Part shown: positions 49,011 through 61,267 of the stretch, one piece after another
Layout: each line of letters opens with the position of its first letter
Position numbering within the stretch: position 1 is the first letter of the stretch
Source of the DNA: Augochlora pura
Taxonomy: Eukaryota; Arthropoda; Insecta; Hymenoptera; Halictidae
Direction: 5' to 3'
DNA: 64,000 nt
Assembly (NCBI RefSeq): GCF_028453695.1
Contig: NC_135774.1
Span: 18,972,001 to 19,036,000 of the forward strand
Program-made: the position numbers and the translations under genes
Notes under the pieces: generated by a model
What the model was told of the DNA's origin: nothing
The model's database searches: none
What the model saw: the letters and a program-made list of their open reading frames with translations, nothing else

Positions 49011-49167
49011 ACGAACGATCCCTGCGAGAAGGCTAGAGCGCTGGCCGTGTCCAGGTCCGCGCTGTACTGCCGAAACCTGGTACAGGAAGGCACCTTCGGA
49101 CGCGTTTACAAGGGGACCATGGAGCTAGCTGGCCGCGAACGGGAGGTCATCATTAAAACTGTCACAG
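49011..49167 (+). CDS. drl: RYK/Derailed-family receptor, kinase N-lobe exon
   Basis: The acceptor TTAATTTCCAG and donor GTAAGAG bound the exon, which starts on a whole codon and ends after one base. Its 52 codons carry the start of the kinase-like domain. A lead-in (CEKARALAVSRSALYCRNL) corresponds to the segment before the glycine loop in RYK proteins. The glycine-rich loop QEGTFGRVYKG follows, and VIIKTVT includes the lysine that pairs with the alpha-C glutamate. The N-lobe thus keeps its main nucleotide-contact residues. RYK-family members are usually called pseudokinases because of changes further on. The upstream intron is about 16 kb and the next about 5.4 kb. Confidence 0.9.
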
Positions 49168-50700
49168 GTAAGAGTATTAACTATTAAAGGAATACAAAAT
49201 TGCTAAAAGTATATATTACTAATATCAAATATTATTAAAATTATTAAAAGTAAATATTATTAAGAATATTAACTATTACAAGACTATAAGATAGATAAAA
49301 GTAAACATTAATATGTAAACGTTTACTTTAGTTTAGACGTAGAATAAATAAAAATCATAAGAAAAATACATAACAAAGTGTAGTTTTCTTGGAATTTTTT
49401 TTAATGGACTATAAATGTAACACAAATCATAGTTAAACTTGTTATGCAAGGTTTTCTATTTATTATTTTATTAGAACATAATGTTATTATCAGACATTTG
49501 TCATCATTTGTTCAAATATACTTTATTATTACATACGTTCTATTTTGACATTCTGTATAAAAAATAAGGTTATAATTACATACGACAATCTTTAACTTTA
49601 AAATGGGGAACACTGTTTCCCTTAGTCGTCAAAGGGATAAGGAAAGTACATTTGGTCGAAAATTAATGACCAATAATTTTCCAAATAAAATTTGAAAAAT
49701 AAAAATTTTGATACCATTATTTGCGTTAACCTGAAATATATGCAATTTATTTTTGCAGCTAACTCTTTTATGATAAAATAATTTATTTTATGAAAGACAA
49801 ATCGCATTGGAAAATTTTTATCCAGTTTCTCTGTTAGACATCATAAACAGAAATTAAAGTAAAAAATCGGCTCGAAAACTTTATTAATATACACATTATT
49901 TAAATTTTAGATCATTGTTGGGGTCACGGTCGTTTATGCGCCTATCAAAATTGAACAAAATTTTATTCGGATGACATATAACAGATTTATTCGTCATTAT
50001 CGAAGTTCTATCTAGATAAAAATTTGTCGGGCAATTTGATAATAATAAATATTTGATGCATCAAATTTCAATCCGTTCAATTCCGTTACCGAGCAATCCT
50101 TTGGTCACGGTACTCGACAAAAAGTTCTGCAATTTCTATGACCTTGTGTAATAGGTCGTTGAACTCGTTTCAAGAACCTCTATCATGATAGGGAAGCAAA
50201 AACAGACCGATCCATTTAAAAAAATGAAGGTGACCTTCAAATGTCCGAAGTACCTCCACCTGCAAAAAAACTATTATCGCCACCGGATGGCCCCCTTCGT
50301 ACTGTGCAATTTTGTTTCAGCAAATATTTCTGTGAAACTTATAGTTTCGAAAATATTTGAGATGGCAATAGTTATTGCCCCACCCTGTATAATAGGAATC
50401 TCATTACATATTGACTCACTACTTGTTGGGAGGATGGAGCCGCATTAGAGTCCTGGAACTGAAAGTAAAGAACAGAGACATTAATATTTATTCAACATTG
50501 TTCATGAAGTTATTAATTTATGCGAAGTATTGTGTATAATTTACATATTGACGATTATACTTACATTTCTTGCTCCATGACAAAGCTCGATCACGTTGTT
50601 TCTGGATCTCTGTTCCGCGTAACGTTTTAAAATTTATAACAATAACACAAAATTCGATTGAATTCAATCACAAGGCAATGTCAAAATAAATTAAGATGAA
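49168..50700. other. Intron, AT-rich with a possible MITE end
   Basis: CACCCTG at 50384-50390 followed by TATAATAGG, and preceded by a short moderately GC-rich block from about 50200, may be the right end of a hairpin MITE. Nothing else was recognised. Confidence 0.4.
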
Positions 50701-52360
50701 CAACGAGAGAATTACGTCTAGAAAGCCCTTGTTAATTAATGAAATATTATAATTTCCTCGCGTTTACTTCACATTTCTATATGTCTAAAAATGGCAAATC
50801 CATTAAATCGACTAAACATTTCTAATTTCTAAAAATCGCACGCGATCCTACACCTACGATTTGGCGCGAAAACTACAAGAAGCGAGAAAATGGCGGCTTG
50901 TAATCTGCCGCAAGTTCAAAGGGATGCGCTTCAAGCCTTTAGAAAAGACTGGTACACCGTGTCACCAGCATAAAACAAGATTTCCCACATCTAATTCCAG
51001 TCAGGCAAAATCGAATACAATACCCGAAGCATCCCAATATCACGTTAAAATGATTTATCAATTCCGAAATATTAACAAAAGCACGTTATACATTCCGCCA
51101 GAGGGTAACGTAGCAATACTTTAAATTTACCTATATCCTATGAGAGCGACAGAGTTTCGTCAGAGATTGAACCATCACGCTTCCAATCACGTTATCTTTG
51201 ATAATTAGTTAGCGCCGAGTTGCAACATTTGAATTAATTACGTTAAAAAACAAATAATTCACCATCGACTGCGGAGTTGTGTTCGATCTAACAGGAGCTA
51301 TGGCGCAGTTTCTGTAGGCGATAGCGGCGCTTCTAGTGGCGAGAAATAGAACCTCGCGTTGCCTGATAACCGAATAACTTCTCGTTGGCTTTCGTAGTAA
51401 CTTACATGAAGCAAGTTGTAACGTGTGTTGCTAAGTTCGTCATAAATTATCGTTTGCTAGACCATACAGTCGTTTGCATGAACCAATTAAATCCACAAAT
51501 TGATAGATGAGTTATTAGATCGAATTATTTTTTTTATTAGTAAATTTATTATACATATCTGGTCCATTACAGTACCAATCGATGCAGTGAGAACACGTTC
51601 AAAATGTTAACCAAAATCGACTGTCGATAATTTATTCTCGTAGTTATGTTAATAATTTGTCGAAAGTGTTTCTACTGCGCATGAAAAGACGAATTGATTG
51701 AAGAACAATAACGTGTAAGTGAACAAAATTTCATTATTTTCTCGAATCAACAGGAAACTGGTGGTGATTAATGAAACATTATGATTCCCTCGCGTTTATT
51801 TCACCTGTTATATATCTAAACATTGACAAATCTATTAAATGAACTAAAAATTTATAAATTCTGGATCCAGAGGCCCGCGTTTCTTTGGCGCGTAAATCAC
51901 AATAGGTAGCGCTACTGCGCAACCGCTGTACCAAAGTAAACAAAAGATCAACATTTCACGTCTAATTTTGATCATGCAAGATCGAATAGAATTTCCGAAT
52001 AAGCCATTTTCACGTTAAAATAATTTATCAATTACACAAAACAATTTCAAAATACCTGGACGCAAAAAAACGCGATATATGAATTCTGCCAAGGTGTAAA
52101 GAAGCAATACTTTAAACGTACCTCTATCCTATGAAAGTTTTTATATTAATTACATGAAGCAATCTCTAACGCGCATTGCCGTCTTCTCGTACAATGCTGT
52201 TTGCAAAGCCTACAACCCGTTTGTATGACCCAGTAAATTGTACAAAACGATCGCTGCGTTATTAGATCGAATTAGTTTCATTAATAAATTTATTATTTCT
52301 GGCTATTCAACAGCACCAATTGATAAATGACATAACCTTAACGTAAAATCTTGACATAAC
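50701..52360. repeat. Diverged tandem duplication of about 1 kb within the intron
   Basis: Block order is kept in two copies offset by about 1.03 kb. CCTCGCGTTTACTTCAC near 50757 matches CCTCGCGTTTATTTCAC near 51788. TTTGGCGCG recurs near 50860 and 51884. CACGTTAAAATGATTTATCA near 51041 matches CACGTTAAAATAATTTATCA near 52010. GCAATACTTTAAA and CTATCCTATGA blocks, and a GTTATTAGATCGAATTA block, also recur. The copies are clearly diverged, so the event is old. Confidence 0.7.
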
Positions 52361-52694
52361 CTTGATAAAACGTCCAGAGTGTTAGCTACAGCCGACTAGC
52401 TTTGACTCACTAATAAAAACTATGTCACTTGAGAAGATAAATAGACTTATAGTCTATACACTATTTAAAAAATCTGTTCTATCTGAAAACTATTTCACAG
52501 CAATTAGCTCTATGTAATTATCGATTTCGCATTAGTTGCAAACGAATTTACGGCAGCGCAAATCAAGCACAAATTAAGCTGTGCCGTTTTTTTCATACGT
52601 TGTTCGAGGTCACTGGACTATCCAATCGAGCATGACGTGGATTTACAACTAAATGAATGAGTTTCTTATTAATAATATTTCCGTCTAAGCGTAA
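52361..52694. other. Intron sequence
   Basis: No recognised feature. Confidence 0.35.
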
Positions 52695-52890
52695 CCTCCT
52701 CCTTCCGTCGCACCCAAGAGTGAAACATGTTCAGCTCGCTGACTCGACCACGTAGCCCATTGGCTACTGTTTTTCGTTAATAACTCGTAAACAAAGCTGC
52801 GAATCACATGTTCGCTAAGGAAAAAAATAACTCCAAACAACCTCAGGGATCCCTCATTTTCCGGAGTTACAATATTTTTTATGCACCCTG
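52695..52890. mobile_element. Right half of a long-hairpin MITE (CAGGGTGT family)
   Basis: CGCTGACTCGACC, CCCATTGGCTACTGTTTTTC, AATAACTCGTAAACAAAGC and TTCGCTAAGGAAAAA run in family order, and the element ends ATGCACCCTG at 52890. It supplies the right terminus missing from the copies at 6263 and 14944. Confidence 0.65.
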
Positions 52891-53588
52891 GATTTACATA
52901 ATGTTCGTTTTCATTTCAATCCGAAGCTACTAAATATTTTTTTTATTGCATTTCCAAATAGGTAAAATTTCAAATCCGGTTTTAAAATAATATTTGAACT
53001 GAAGTAACGGTTCTTGATAAAGTAGAGAATCTTATACCAACTGTTGATCTAAACCATGACCTAAACCATGAACGATCTGTAAGACCGATGTGTAGACCGA
53101 ACACCTGTTGATATTCACTCAAGTCGACTACCTTACCGACCTACGAATCGAAGCCTGATTATAGCATCACCTTCTGATAAGAATACCAGAGCAGAAAACC
53201 ATATACACGTGTTTCCATGGAATTCTCTCTTCACCATTAATAAACAAATTTAACAGTAGTAATCGAGTAGACACACAAGTTCCTAAATTATCAATTAGTT
53301 ACAGAACTAATTTTGTAAAATTTTTATTATAGACTTGGATAAAAAAAAGTTAAAAAACGTGAATTTGTTATTTCTTCTTCCTGTCATTCTAAGTAATACC
53401 AAAATTAGGAATAAAGTATTTTAGATATTACCTAGCAGACTAGTCCTTCTGTCATCTAAATAAAAATTCTAGTGCTTTAGGCCAATTTTAACGCTATATT
53501 TACCGTCATTTTGTCCTACACAGTTTACCGAATTTTGCGATGACTATAGCAAAACTCAAGACGCGTTTACGTGGAAATAATTTACTAA
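52891..53588. other. AT-rich intron sequence
   Basis: No recognised feature. Confidence 0.35.
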
Positions 53589-53833
53589 CCCTTTGCGGTT
53601 AATTGGCGAGTCTTAAGGACCATTAAAATTGTTTTATCATGTCTCAAGATAATTTCTATACCAATAAAGTTTAGATTTAAAAGATTATTAATTAGTAGAA
53701 TTGTTGGTATGAGTCACAAGGACCAGATTCGTATCTATAAAACTGCACTTTGTTACATATTGTAGAATGGAAATACTATGAGCCAGCAAGATTGTTTCTG
53801 ATTTACAGCTAAAATGACTTCGAGTGCAAAAGG
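53589..53833. mobile_element. TTAA-type MITE, relative of 26165
   Basis: CCCTTTGCGG at the left and GAGTGCAAAAGG at the right. The right flank is TTAA (53834-53837) and the left has mutated to CTAA. Internal blocks such as CAATAAAGTTTAGATTTAA and AATACTATGAGCCAG align with 26165-26405 in the same orientation. Confidence 0.75.
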
Positions 53834-53837
53834 TTAA

Positions 53838-54572
53838 AAATTATTAAAAAAGTTTATAAGCTGTTTGATAAGAATAGTATTAAATAGAATTTATTAAACA
53901 GCGTCTCTCGACGCTTTCGGCGAAAGTAGCATTAAAAGAGTTACACCATTTTACAATACAATATATCGATTCAGTATTTCTGCTGACACTTACCTATTAT
54001 GAACAGAATACATAATACTAAACGAAATGAAACACAAACTAAGAAACAAAAACATATGCACATCGGGACTTCTCTTATTCTATTGTTTTAAATATGATTT
54101 ATCACTAGATGACTTTTTTCCCCGATGGATTTCGTATTTGCTAAGGATTTTGTTTTATATCTTGTAATAAAATGTTTAAACCTTAATGAAAATCTGTATC
54201 ATTTTAAAACTGTGTTAATCTCCTATATTATAGTGTATTTCATTGTTATATTAATGTTCTACAAATAATGTTGCCGCCGTTAAAAGTAGAGCACTTGATG
54301 GTGTAAGAATACTTTTTTCGGATACTGTAAGTCGTACGTTTAATTTTCCACGTGTCGAAAGTAATTACGAGAGCTATCTCATTCCCAAGCAATAGGAGAA
54401 GGTACCGCGCAAAGTAAAGCGCGTCAACTAGACGAAATAATGATCGCGAATGGTTTGATACCTGTTCGGTAATTTCAAACATTTCGTTAGCCGGTCTTAA
54501 GTTACAAAGCGCGACGGGCTACGAGAAATCGGGGTGTCACGTCGAACTAATGCGGAAACTTTGAAATTTTAG
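53838..54572. other. Intron end
   Basis: AT-rich with no repeat boundary seen. It ends at the acceptor TTGAAATTTTAG. Confidence 0.45.
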
Positions 54573-54840
54573 AAGTGGCGTCCGCTTATCAGGCATCTTT
54601 GCTGGTGGTGGAGGGCTCCCAGTTGGCTGGATTAATGCACTCGAACATTGCGTCGCTGGCTGCAGCCTGCTTGGACAGTTCTTGTCCGTTGCTGGCGTAC
54701 ACCAGCACGGCGGGAGAGCTGAATTTAAAGTTGTACCTTACCGATGGGAATCATCATCCTGTGACCAGAGACCTCGTGCACGTTGGTACTCAGGTTGCCA
54801 GGGCAGGGGCGTTCATGCACGGCCGCGGACTCTTACACAG
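54573..54840 (+). CDS. drl: RYK/Derailed-family receptor, alpha-C to catalytic-loop exon
   Basis: The two leading bases complete the split codon (glutamate) and the exon ends after two bases of an arginine codon, just before the donor GTAATTG. The 88 whole codons cover helix C (QASLLVVEGSQLAGLMHSNI, where the glutamate is the expected salt-bridge partner of the N-lobe lysine), the hinge, and helices D-E (RDLVHVGTQVARAGAFMHGR), ending LLH. With the next exon this makes HRD, so the catalytic-loop aspartate motif is present. The helix C and E patterns match RYK proteins better than other receptor kinases. The intron that follows is only about 0.6 kb. Confidence 0.92.
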
Positions 54841-55182
54841 GTAATTGTCTCTGTCACTTAACGCTATGTTTTTAACTCTTGAGAAGAATAAAGAGTTTCG
54901 CCAGCCCAGTTAGGAACTACGAAATGCTTCAGAGAGTTTCGTTATTATTTTCCGAGTATGAAAGGTAGAATAGTTCGAGCGTACGAGTCATAAAAATACA
55001 GAATAAATAAGACGGATGTTGACAGGATATTTGGGCGGCTTTGAATGATCTGAGATCACTGTATAAGTTCCTCGAAGTCCTGCGCAACCGAAAGGTAAAG
55101 TGTCAACGACTTAGAGGGAAATAAGGAAAGAAAGAGAGCGAATGAGCAACAATAGATCATTCACATAGTGAAAGATCGTATG

Positions 55183-55216
<34 letters not shown>

Positions 55217-55436
55217 GTAAAATAATGAAACAAAAGACTATAAAAATAAAGTATGTATGTCACAAACATGATAGTTTTGAAGACCCTAAAGACCGCGAAA
55301 CAATATACTGTTAAAAACACGAATGCAATCAACCGCTTTCGAGTAACAAACATTCTCTTCCATAAAATAATCTGTACTGCATATATACCGAACTTGTTCC
55401 GGCAAATGTAAGAGTCTAACCAAATGATTATTTTAG
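54841..55436. other. Short intron with a GA microsatellite
   Basis: An (AG)n tract of 28 bases lies at 55185-55212. No other feature. The acceptor is ATTATTTTAG. Confidence 0.7.
55185..55212. repeat. (AG)14 microsatellite
   Basis: Fourteen uninterrupted AG units within an intron; a likely length polymorphism. Confidence 0.95.
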
Positions 55437-55623
55437 GGACATCGCCGCCCGAAATTGTCTGATCGAGCCAAGCAGCCTTCGAGTGCGACTAGCTGACACT
55501 GCTCTGGCGCGGGATCTCTTTCCTCAGGATTACCATTGTCTTGGCGATAATGAGAACAGACCCATTCGCTGGATGGCCTTGGAAACACTCCAGCACAATC
55601 AATATAGCACGGCTACGGACGTG
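55437..55623 (+). CDS. drl: RYK/Derailed-family receptor, catalytic and activation-segment exon
   Basis: The first base completes the arginine of HRD. Then come DIAARNCLIE (catalytic loop), RLADTALA and RDLFPQDYHCLGDNENRP, followed by RWMALETL. The last stretch is the signature activation segment of RYK/Derailed receptors and the strongest evidence for the family. Where active kinases have DFG, this protein has D-T-A (vertebrate RYK has D-N-A), so the metal-binding aspartate is kept but the phenylalanine and glycine are replaced. This is the family's classic reason for impaired catalysis. The exon ends on a whole codon (DV) before the donor GTATGC. Confidence 0.95.
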
Positions 55624-56736
55624 GTATGCTCATAATTTGTATCGAATGCCAATAAAACGTTGACGCCTCGGCGTCTGCCGGAGACAACGAGCGATCGGCT
55701 TCCAATAAAATTCAGGAGTAAACGAGGATTCCGTTGTACATGGTTCCTACGTACGTTTCCAACCTATCGAACTTTATTGCATCGCGTCCCGATTTTATGC
55801 GCTTTGTCGCACCATAACTTAACGCATCGCCTCGTTGCACTCCGGTATACCGCTGCCTCAAGGTTTCGACAATAGCGAAACGGGGCGCTAACTACGTTTT
55901 GACAGAAATATCGCGGATTGGTGGAACGGGACGGTTGAAACATAGAGGTCTGATTGATCTATGGCAGCGATTCTGAAAATTTATGGGGACACGTTTCGCG
56001 CGATATCCACTTTACCGCGTCCACGAACAGAAATCTCGTAACCTCGGATTTGCGTTTGGATTGCAAAACAGTGGAAGAGATTACAAGACTTTTACTCTAC
56101 TTTTACAGTATTTTCGATCTATTACGCTAATTAAGAAAAGGAACATACCTTTATTTTAGTTGAGCTGACGCAATTGATATAAATTGGAGATAGACTTGAC
56201 CTGTTCCGAATAAAAATTATATTTACCATTTTACTATAATTATGGGAGGTATAGAATAAAAACCTGTCTGATTTATACATGATTTGACAACAATTATAAT
56301 TAATAAAAGGTTTCCTCCGTTAACTCAAAATATTATTCATTTTAGAAATAAAATATAATCAGATCTCGTTAATTCTGCTGCGATTTAATAACATAAATTC
56401 GTAATGATCTAGTCATACATGTCGATAGAACAGCGACAGCCTTTATTTTCGTCAAAATTTAACACCACAGTAATGGTGTTATCACGTCGGATCACGTATG
56501 AAGGACAAGATGAGTAAATCACGTATGTGTGTCTACGTATGGTGATGTGCATGATGATATCTTGGGTTTTTTACCTGCGAGTGTCCTAGTCTGAAACTAT
56601 CATAAGACACAGTAAGCCGCGATATCAAATTCAAATAAATCGTTACATACGCAGCACACGGAATCTATTCCATTTTTCTATCCTACTTGACTCTGCTGAT
56701 TATAGTCAACGCTAATCGATTTTAATTCTGTTGCAG
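55624..56736. other. Intron
   Basis: The first 300 bases are GC-richer, with an open frame (55660-55875) lacking motifs. The rest is AT-rich. The acceptor is TTCTGTTGCAG. Confidence 0.6.
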
Positions 56737-56985
56737 TGGTCGTTCGGAGTGTTCTTGTGGGAGCTGGCAACTCTGGGCCAGCAGCCATACGTCGAAGTGG
56801 ACCCATTCGAGATGATGGCGTGTCTTCGGGACGGCTATCGATTAGCTCAGCCTAGGCCGTGCCCGGACGAGCTCTTCGCCCTGATGGCGGTCTGCTGGCT
56901 AGGCCTGTCCAGGGACCGGCCGACGATGCCTCAGCTCCTCGCCTACTTGCAGGATTTCCACGACGCCCTCGGCGGTTTCATCTAA
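56737..56985 (+). CDS. drl: RYK/Derailed-family receptor, last coding exon
   Basis: Starting on a whole codon, 82 codons plus TAA complete the C-lobe: WSFGVFLWELATLGQQPY (helix F region), VEVDPFEMMACLRDGYRLAQ, CPDELFALMAVCW, and the last helices (RDRPTMPQL) before the C-terminus ALGGFI. DPFEM, DGYR(I/L)AQP and CPDELF are RYK-family blocks. The short tail ending in hydrophobic residues resembles the RYK C-terminus (ALGAYV in human), which is reported to act as a PDZ-binding end. That role here is inference. The six exons together encode 408 residues in one continuous frame. Confidence 0.95.
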   Translation, partial: WSFGVFLWELATLGQQPYVEVDPFEMMACLRDGYRLAQPRPCPDELFALMAVCWLGLSRDRPTMPQLLAYLQDFHDALGGFI

Positions 56986-57918
56986 ACCACCCTTAACTGT
57001 CCGGTCATTATTGGAACAGCTGCGCGAGTAGCTCGGACGCGAGCAACATTCGCGAGACTCTCATCGCTCGAACATTTTCGAAAAGTGAACCGGTCTCGAA
57101 GGCCCGAACCGATCGAGAGGAACAATGACTCTTTGTTAATGAGACGGCGGGAGGTGAAATGCGACGAGGACAGCGGACTGCATCCGAAAGTACGCGGAAG
57201 CTCGCGACGATCGGCTCGTTCACGGCTGAAACGAAAGTTCAAAGTGGAAAATCAAACCCGTGCGCAATTAAAAATCTCTGCCCATCCGCGATTATCGATT
57301 GTAACCAGCGATACTACTCGACAAAACCTCTGCGGCATGTGTCGGGCGTTCTCGCGTATTGTTTTAGGGATTCCGTTTCGGGGACACCGGAGAATCAAAA
57401 CACAGACGGGTCGGCGCAGGTCCGTTGATTCGACCGATTTTTGGTCGAACGTTGCCGCTGTGATCCGGATCGAAGAATTCACCGATATTTTGATACGAGT
57501 TTCCAACTTCGTATGGAATCGTAATGAACTGTACCACGGTATAATTTCTTCCATGCGGCGTGTACCCACTGCGTGTTATCTCTTCGAAATTCGTACGAAA
57601 CTGTGGACTCGATTGGTTGAAACATATTTCGCATTTTTTGAAGATCTCGAATTACGGATTTCACTTCGTTCAACGAACGCTTGTGAAATCGTACGATCCT
57701 TTCACAGCGCATTTAAGTGTGCACTGTTATAATAGCTGCATACTAAAGCAAACGTCAAATGTTTAGTTATTTGAATTACTAATTAATGATAGTTTTCTAT
57801 CTCTGAAATTGAACTGAATAATTGCAGTGATCTGAATCAAATTACAAAGATAGCCTCATGAAAGAATAATTTCTTCTTCATGTCGTCGAGCATCTTTCTC
57901 TTTCTAATATACAATAAA
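56986..57918 (+). other. Probable 3' untranslated region
   Basis: The sequence after the stop is GC- and CpG-rich to about 57730, then becomes AT-rich. A 215-codon open frame (57085-57732 plus) overlaps minus-strand frames and has no recognisable domain. I treat it as chance. The first good poly(A) signal is at 57913. Confidence 0.5.
57913..57918 (+). terminator. Candidate poly(A) signal AATAAA
   Basis: First AATAAA found downstream of the RYK stop codon, about 930 bases after it. A transcript end is not shown. Confidence 0.4.
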
Positions 57919-58646
57919 CAATAACTTTCGCACATCTTGAAAACAGACATATCCTCCTTATTAACAAAAAGGGGAAGCATTTATCTAAGCGGACATAGTA
58001 TCGCAAAAACAAAGAGCATGAAAACAGTAAATAATGTTACTTCAAATTGAACTGTTATTTTCGGAATAACTTCTAATTTAAAGTTATTATAATTATTTTA
58101 TATTTTTAAACGGCTATGTTCAAAGTACGTTTTCATTTAAAATACTGTTATCATAATCGCAGTTATTAGCAAATTTTACCGACTTGTTTATTCGTAAATT
58201 TCATAGAAATTCGATGCAAAAGTGTTGATCTTTTGGGAAATGGTGACAAATCGTTCGATCCCGATTATAATGCGCGGCCCGATGATCTCCGGCGGAACGA
58301 TCGACGTGTACACATCCGTCCATAGCAGTTAGAATGAAGAATGCACTCGAAGCGCGCAACGTTTTTGCAGCGTGACAGGTAGACGCGACGCGGTAGCTGA
58401 AACCGCGACGACGCCTGCATCTCCGCAACCGACGTTGCAAGTGCAAGTCGCATCGTCGTTGCACAGGCGCCCCTTCGGACTTATTCTCTGCTCTATTCCC
58501 ATTCTTCCTTCACGGTCTAGCGGATTTTCAACAGTCTGGAAACCGAGTTTCGATGAAACACAGTGCTTCTCAACTGCGGTTCCGCATACCTATCGCGATC
58601 ATTTCGATACCGTGCGAACTGGGGACCCAAAGTTACAGTTATTTAA
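57919..58646. other. Downstream flank
   Basis: A GC-richer patch at about 58250-58560 has frames on both strands (58372-58680 plus, 58201-58464 minus) without motifs. No gene is supported. Confidence 0.4.
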
Positions 58647-58860
58647 CCCCTTGCACTATAATAACGAGTCAGACTCGTGATAAAGATTTCATGCAACATC
58701 TGATAAATATTAATATTATTCATTTCTTCTGAATCGAAATCAAATTGAACTCTTTCGTTATCAAAGTTTAGAAACAGAATTAAAAAAAGGACAGTACAAG
58801 AAACAAATATTATCTGGTCCTATTAAGGAAAATATTAAGAAGAAACAGGTGCTAAAATTT
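58647..58860. mobile_element. MITE related to 16857-17099, right end lost
   Basis: TTAA at 58643-58646 is followed by CCCCTTGCACTATAATAACG and the same ACGAGTCAGACTCGT palindrome. Internal similarity continues through AGAAACAGAATT and ACAAGAAACAAATATT. No right terminus was found. Confidence 0.65.
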
Positions 58861-61267
58861 TCTTTATTATTCAACTTAAAGCTGTTAATCGGGAATGTAA
58901 TAGAAATGGGTAAAAACAAACAGATGACGTTTAATTATTTAAATATTGATTGTAACAGTTATGGTCCCTGGTGAGGACACTGTATTTGGATATTATGACG
59001 AAGCCTGCAATTAGTTACTGTGACCAGTGTTTCACTGGCGAATTCATCTTCATATTAAGACGGTGATAGATATATTCAATTGCAATATCGATGAAGACTA
59101 AATCTACCGGTCCAAATTCTTTTTTACTTAGGATTATTGATATTACAGAGACACTTTTATGGAAAATTATCGACTAAACTTCTTCGTATCAACTCATTTT
59201 GTGACAATTGGTTTTTATATATCTATGATAAATAGAAATATGACTAAACAATAACGTGTATTGCGTTTTGCAATACATTACAAAATTATATTGGAAAAAT
59301 TTTAAAAGATGAACATCACTGTCATCAAACAATTTTTAATGAGAGTTTCGAACAGGCTCTCTACCTTAACAGTTTTAAAACAAAAGAGAATCAACAAAGT
59401 ACTTTAGCTCGTACCAACTTGGATAAATGAATTCAAAATGAACTTAATCATTCTTGTCATTAAACTCGGTAAATTCAACGCCTTTTCGAATCTTCGAGTA
59501 CTGAAAGCGACGAATAAATGATTCTATTTATTATTTCTATTAAATACTAAACACTACATTTCACGAAATGGAGGCCTTTTCCTCAGACATGTTGTATTAT
59601 TTACAATGATCTCAATTGTACAGGAAATACTGTTTTATACGTGCAATTAACAAATATCACTCATGTTAGAATCAAAACTAGCTTAATTCTAAATCTTCCA
59701 TAGAATCAAAACTGCCACTAATCAAAATGCTATGCCGAAATTTTGCAACAATATATATTCGCACATGTTTGTAGATCATGGAGCGACCACCTTATCGGAT
59801 CAAGAAAATCGCAAGAATCGATTTTAAACAAATCGCTGAATGATTTCAGAGGACTCGCGTTTCTTTCGAGCGTATGCATATACTTTCGTTGGATGTAGTT
59901 AACTCGTGTTAAAAGCAGAATTACATAACTTCACATAAGGAATTTACCTAACCGGTGTTTCTGTTACATAAGAGAAGTTCATATATACACCGTGCGACTC
60001 AATCTCAAAATTTCCAAAGGAAATGAATTCGATGAAAATTCCCGACTCACGATCATGATCGACGCGCGTAAAAATCCGTAGCATTCAGCGACAAAACAGC
60101 GCGATAACTATAACTTGATCACAGTAATGGACCTTCTCCCTTTTTTCTCTATCACGTGTTGCACGTCGTTGTCTTCGTAACATATCCGCGTTGTTTTTTT
60201 ATCCACGAAACTTTCAAATTAATCACACAGCCAATATTTCTTGTGCAACCACGGGATTAACTGTCCGTGGATTTCTCCGTTAACGACAAATGTACGCCGG
60301 TGTTTATAACAAGATAAGTTTATTCGTGGAATTCCGGAAAAGACTCTTTTACGTAACAAAGGCGGAGATGTAAAATAATTTTATAATACACCCTTCGTGT
60401 TCTCGAAAGTATGACAAAATTGAACTTTAACAGACTGCATTTATAATAGAGATTGGACTGAGATCTCCGAAGGAACAAACTGATTTTAAGCAAAACATTC
60501 ATGTAAAATAAATTGAAAAGTTTTGAAAGATTTTTATTACGCTAGTTACGCAACAAATCGTTGGTCTTAAACGACAGAAGCTTCCTACGAAAAATAGATT
60601 TTTCAAAATGTTAGAACGTAAACGTAGAGTTCATCGCAGTTAGTTGAAATCAAATTGCATAACCGCGAGAGTAACTTGCCTCGAATCAATTAACCGTCGC
60701 CTTGAAAGTCGGCTCGGCGATTTCAATTATTGATTAACAGGTGCGACCAGTTCTGCAGTTACATATAAACAATCGGAGGGATAAAGAAGGAGACCAGAAT
60801 CAACGCCGCAACCACGTCGAAAACTCATTATCGAGTTTAATCTTCTCGTATGTTGCGATTAGCTTCATTAAACTACATTGTGAAAGTCGAACGAAATATG
60901 TATTATCGAAAAAGAGATTGGTAGTTTCGACATTTTAGAAAAAAAGGAACCGTTGCGTATACTGATACATGCCTTGACTCGATTGATTCAGATATTCCTA
61001 TGGTTTCATTTTTGCACTTAAAAGTCTTCAGCAAGTACGTTTAATTAGTCACATAACAGTAACTTTAACAACAACGCGTACGATTTATTGTTTAAATTCA
61101 TTGTTTGTTCCACCATTGTAAGGAATAATTTAAAGTAATTTTTACCATGGTAAACATTAGCTTTCTAGTTGCGTTTTCAGTAATTAAATGACTCTAATGC
61201 GTTAAGATTTCTTGTCAGTTAATTTGTTAACAGCGGACCTGGTTGATAAAACTATAACTATGCTTAA
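58861..61267. other. AT-rich downstream sequence
   Basis: No gene or bounded repeat was recognised. Confidence 0.4.
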
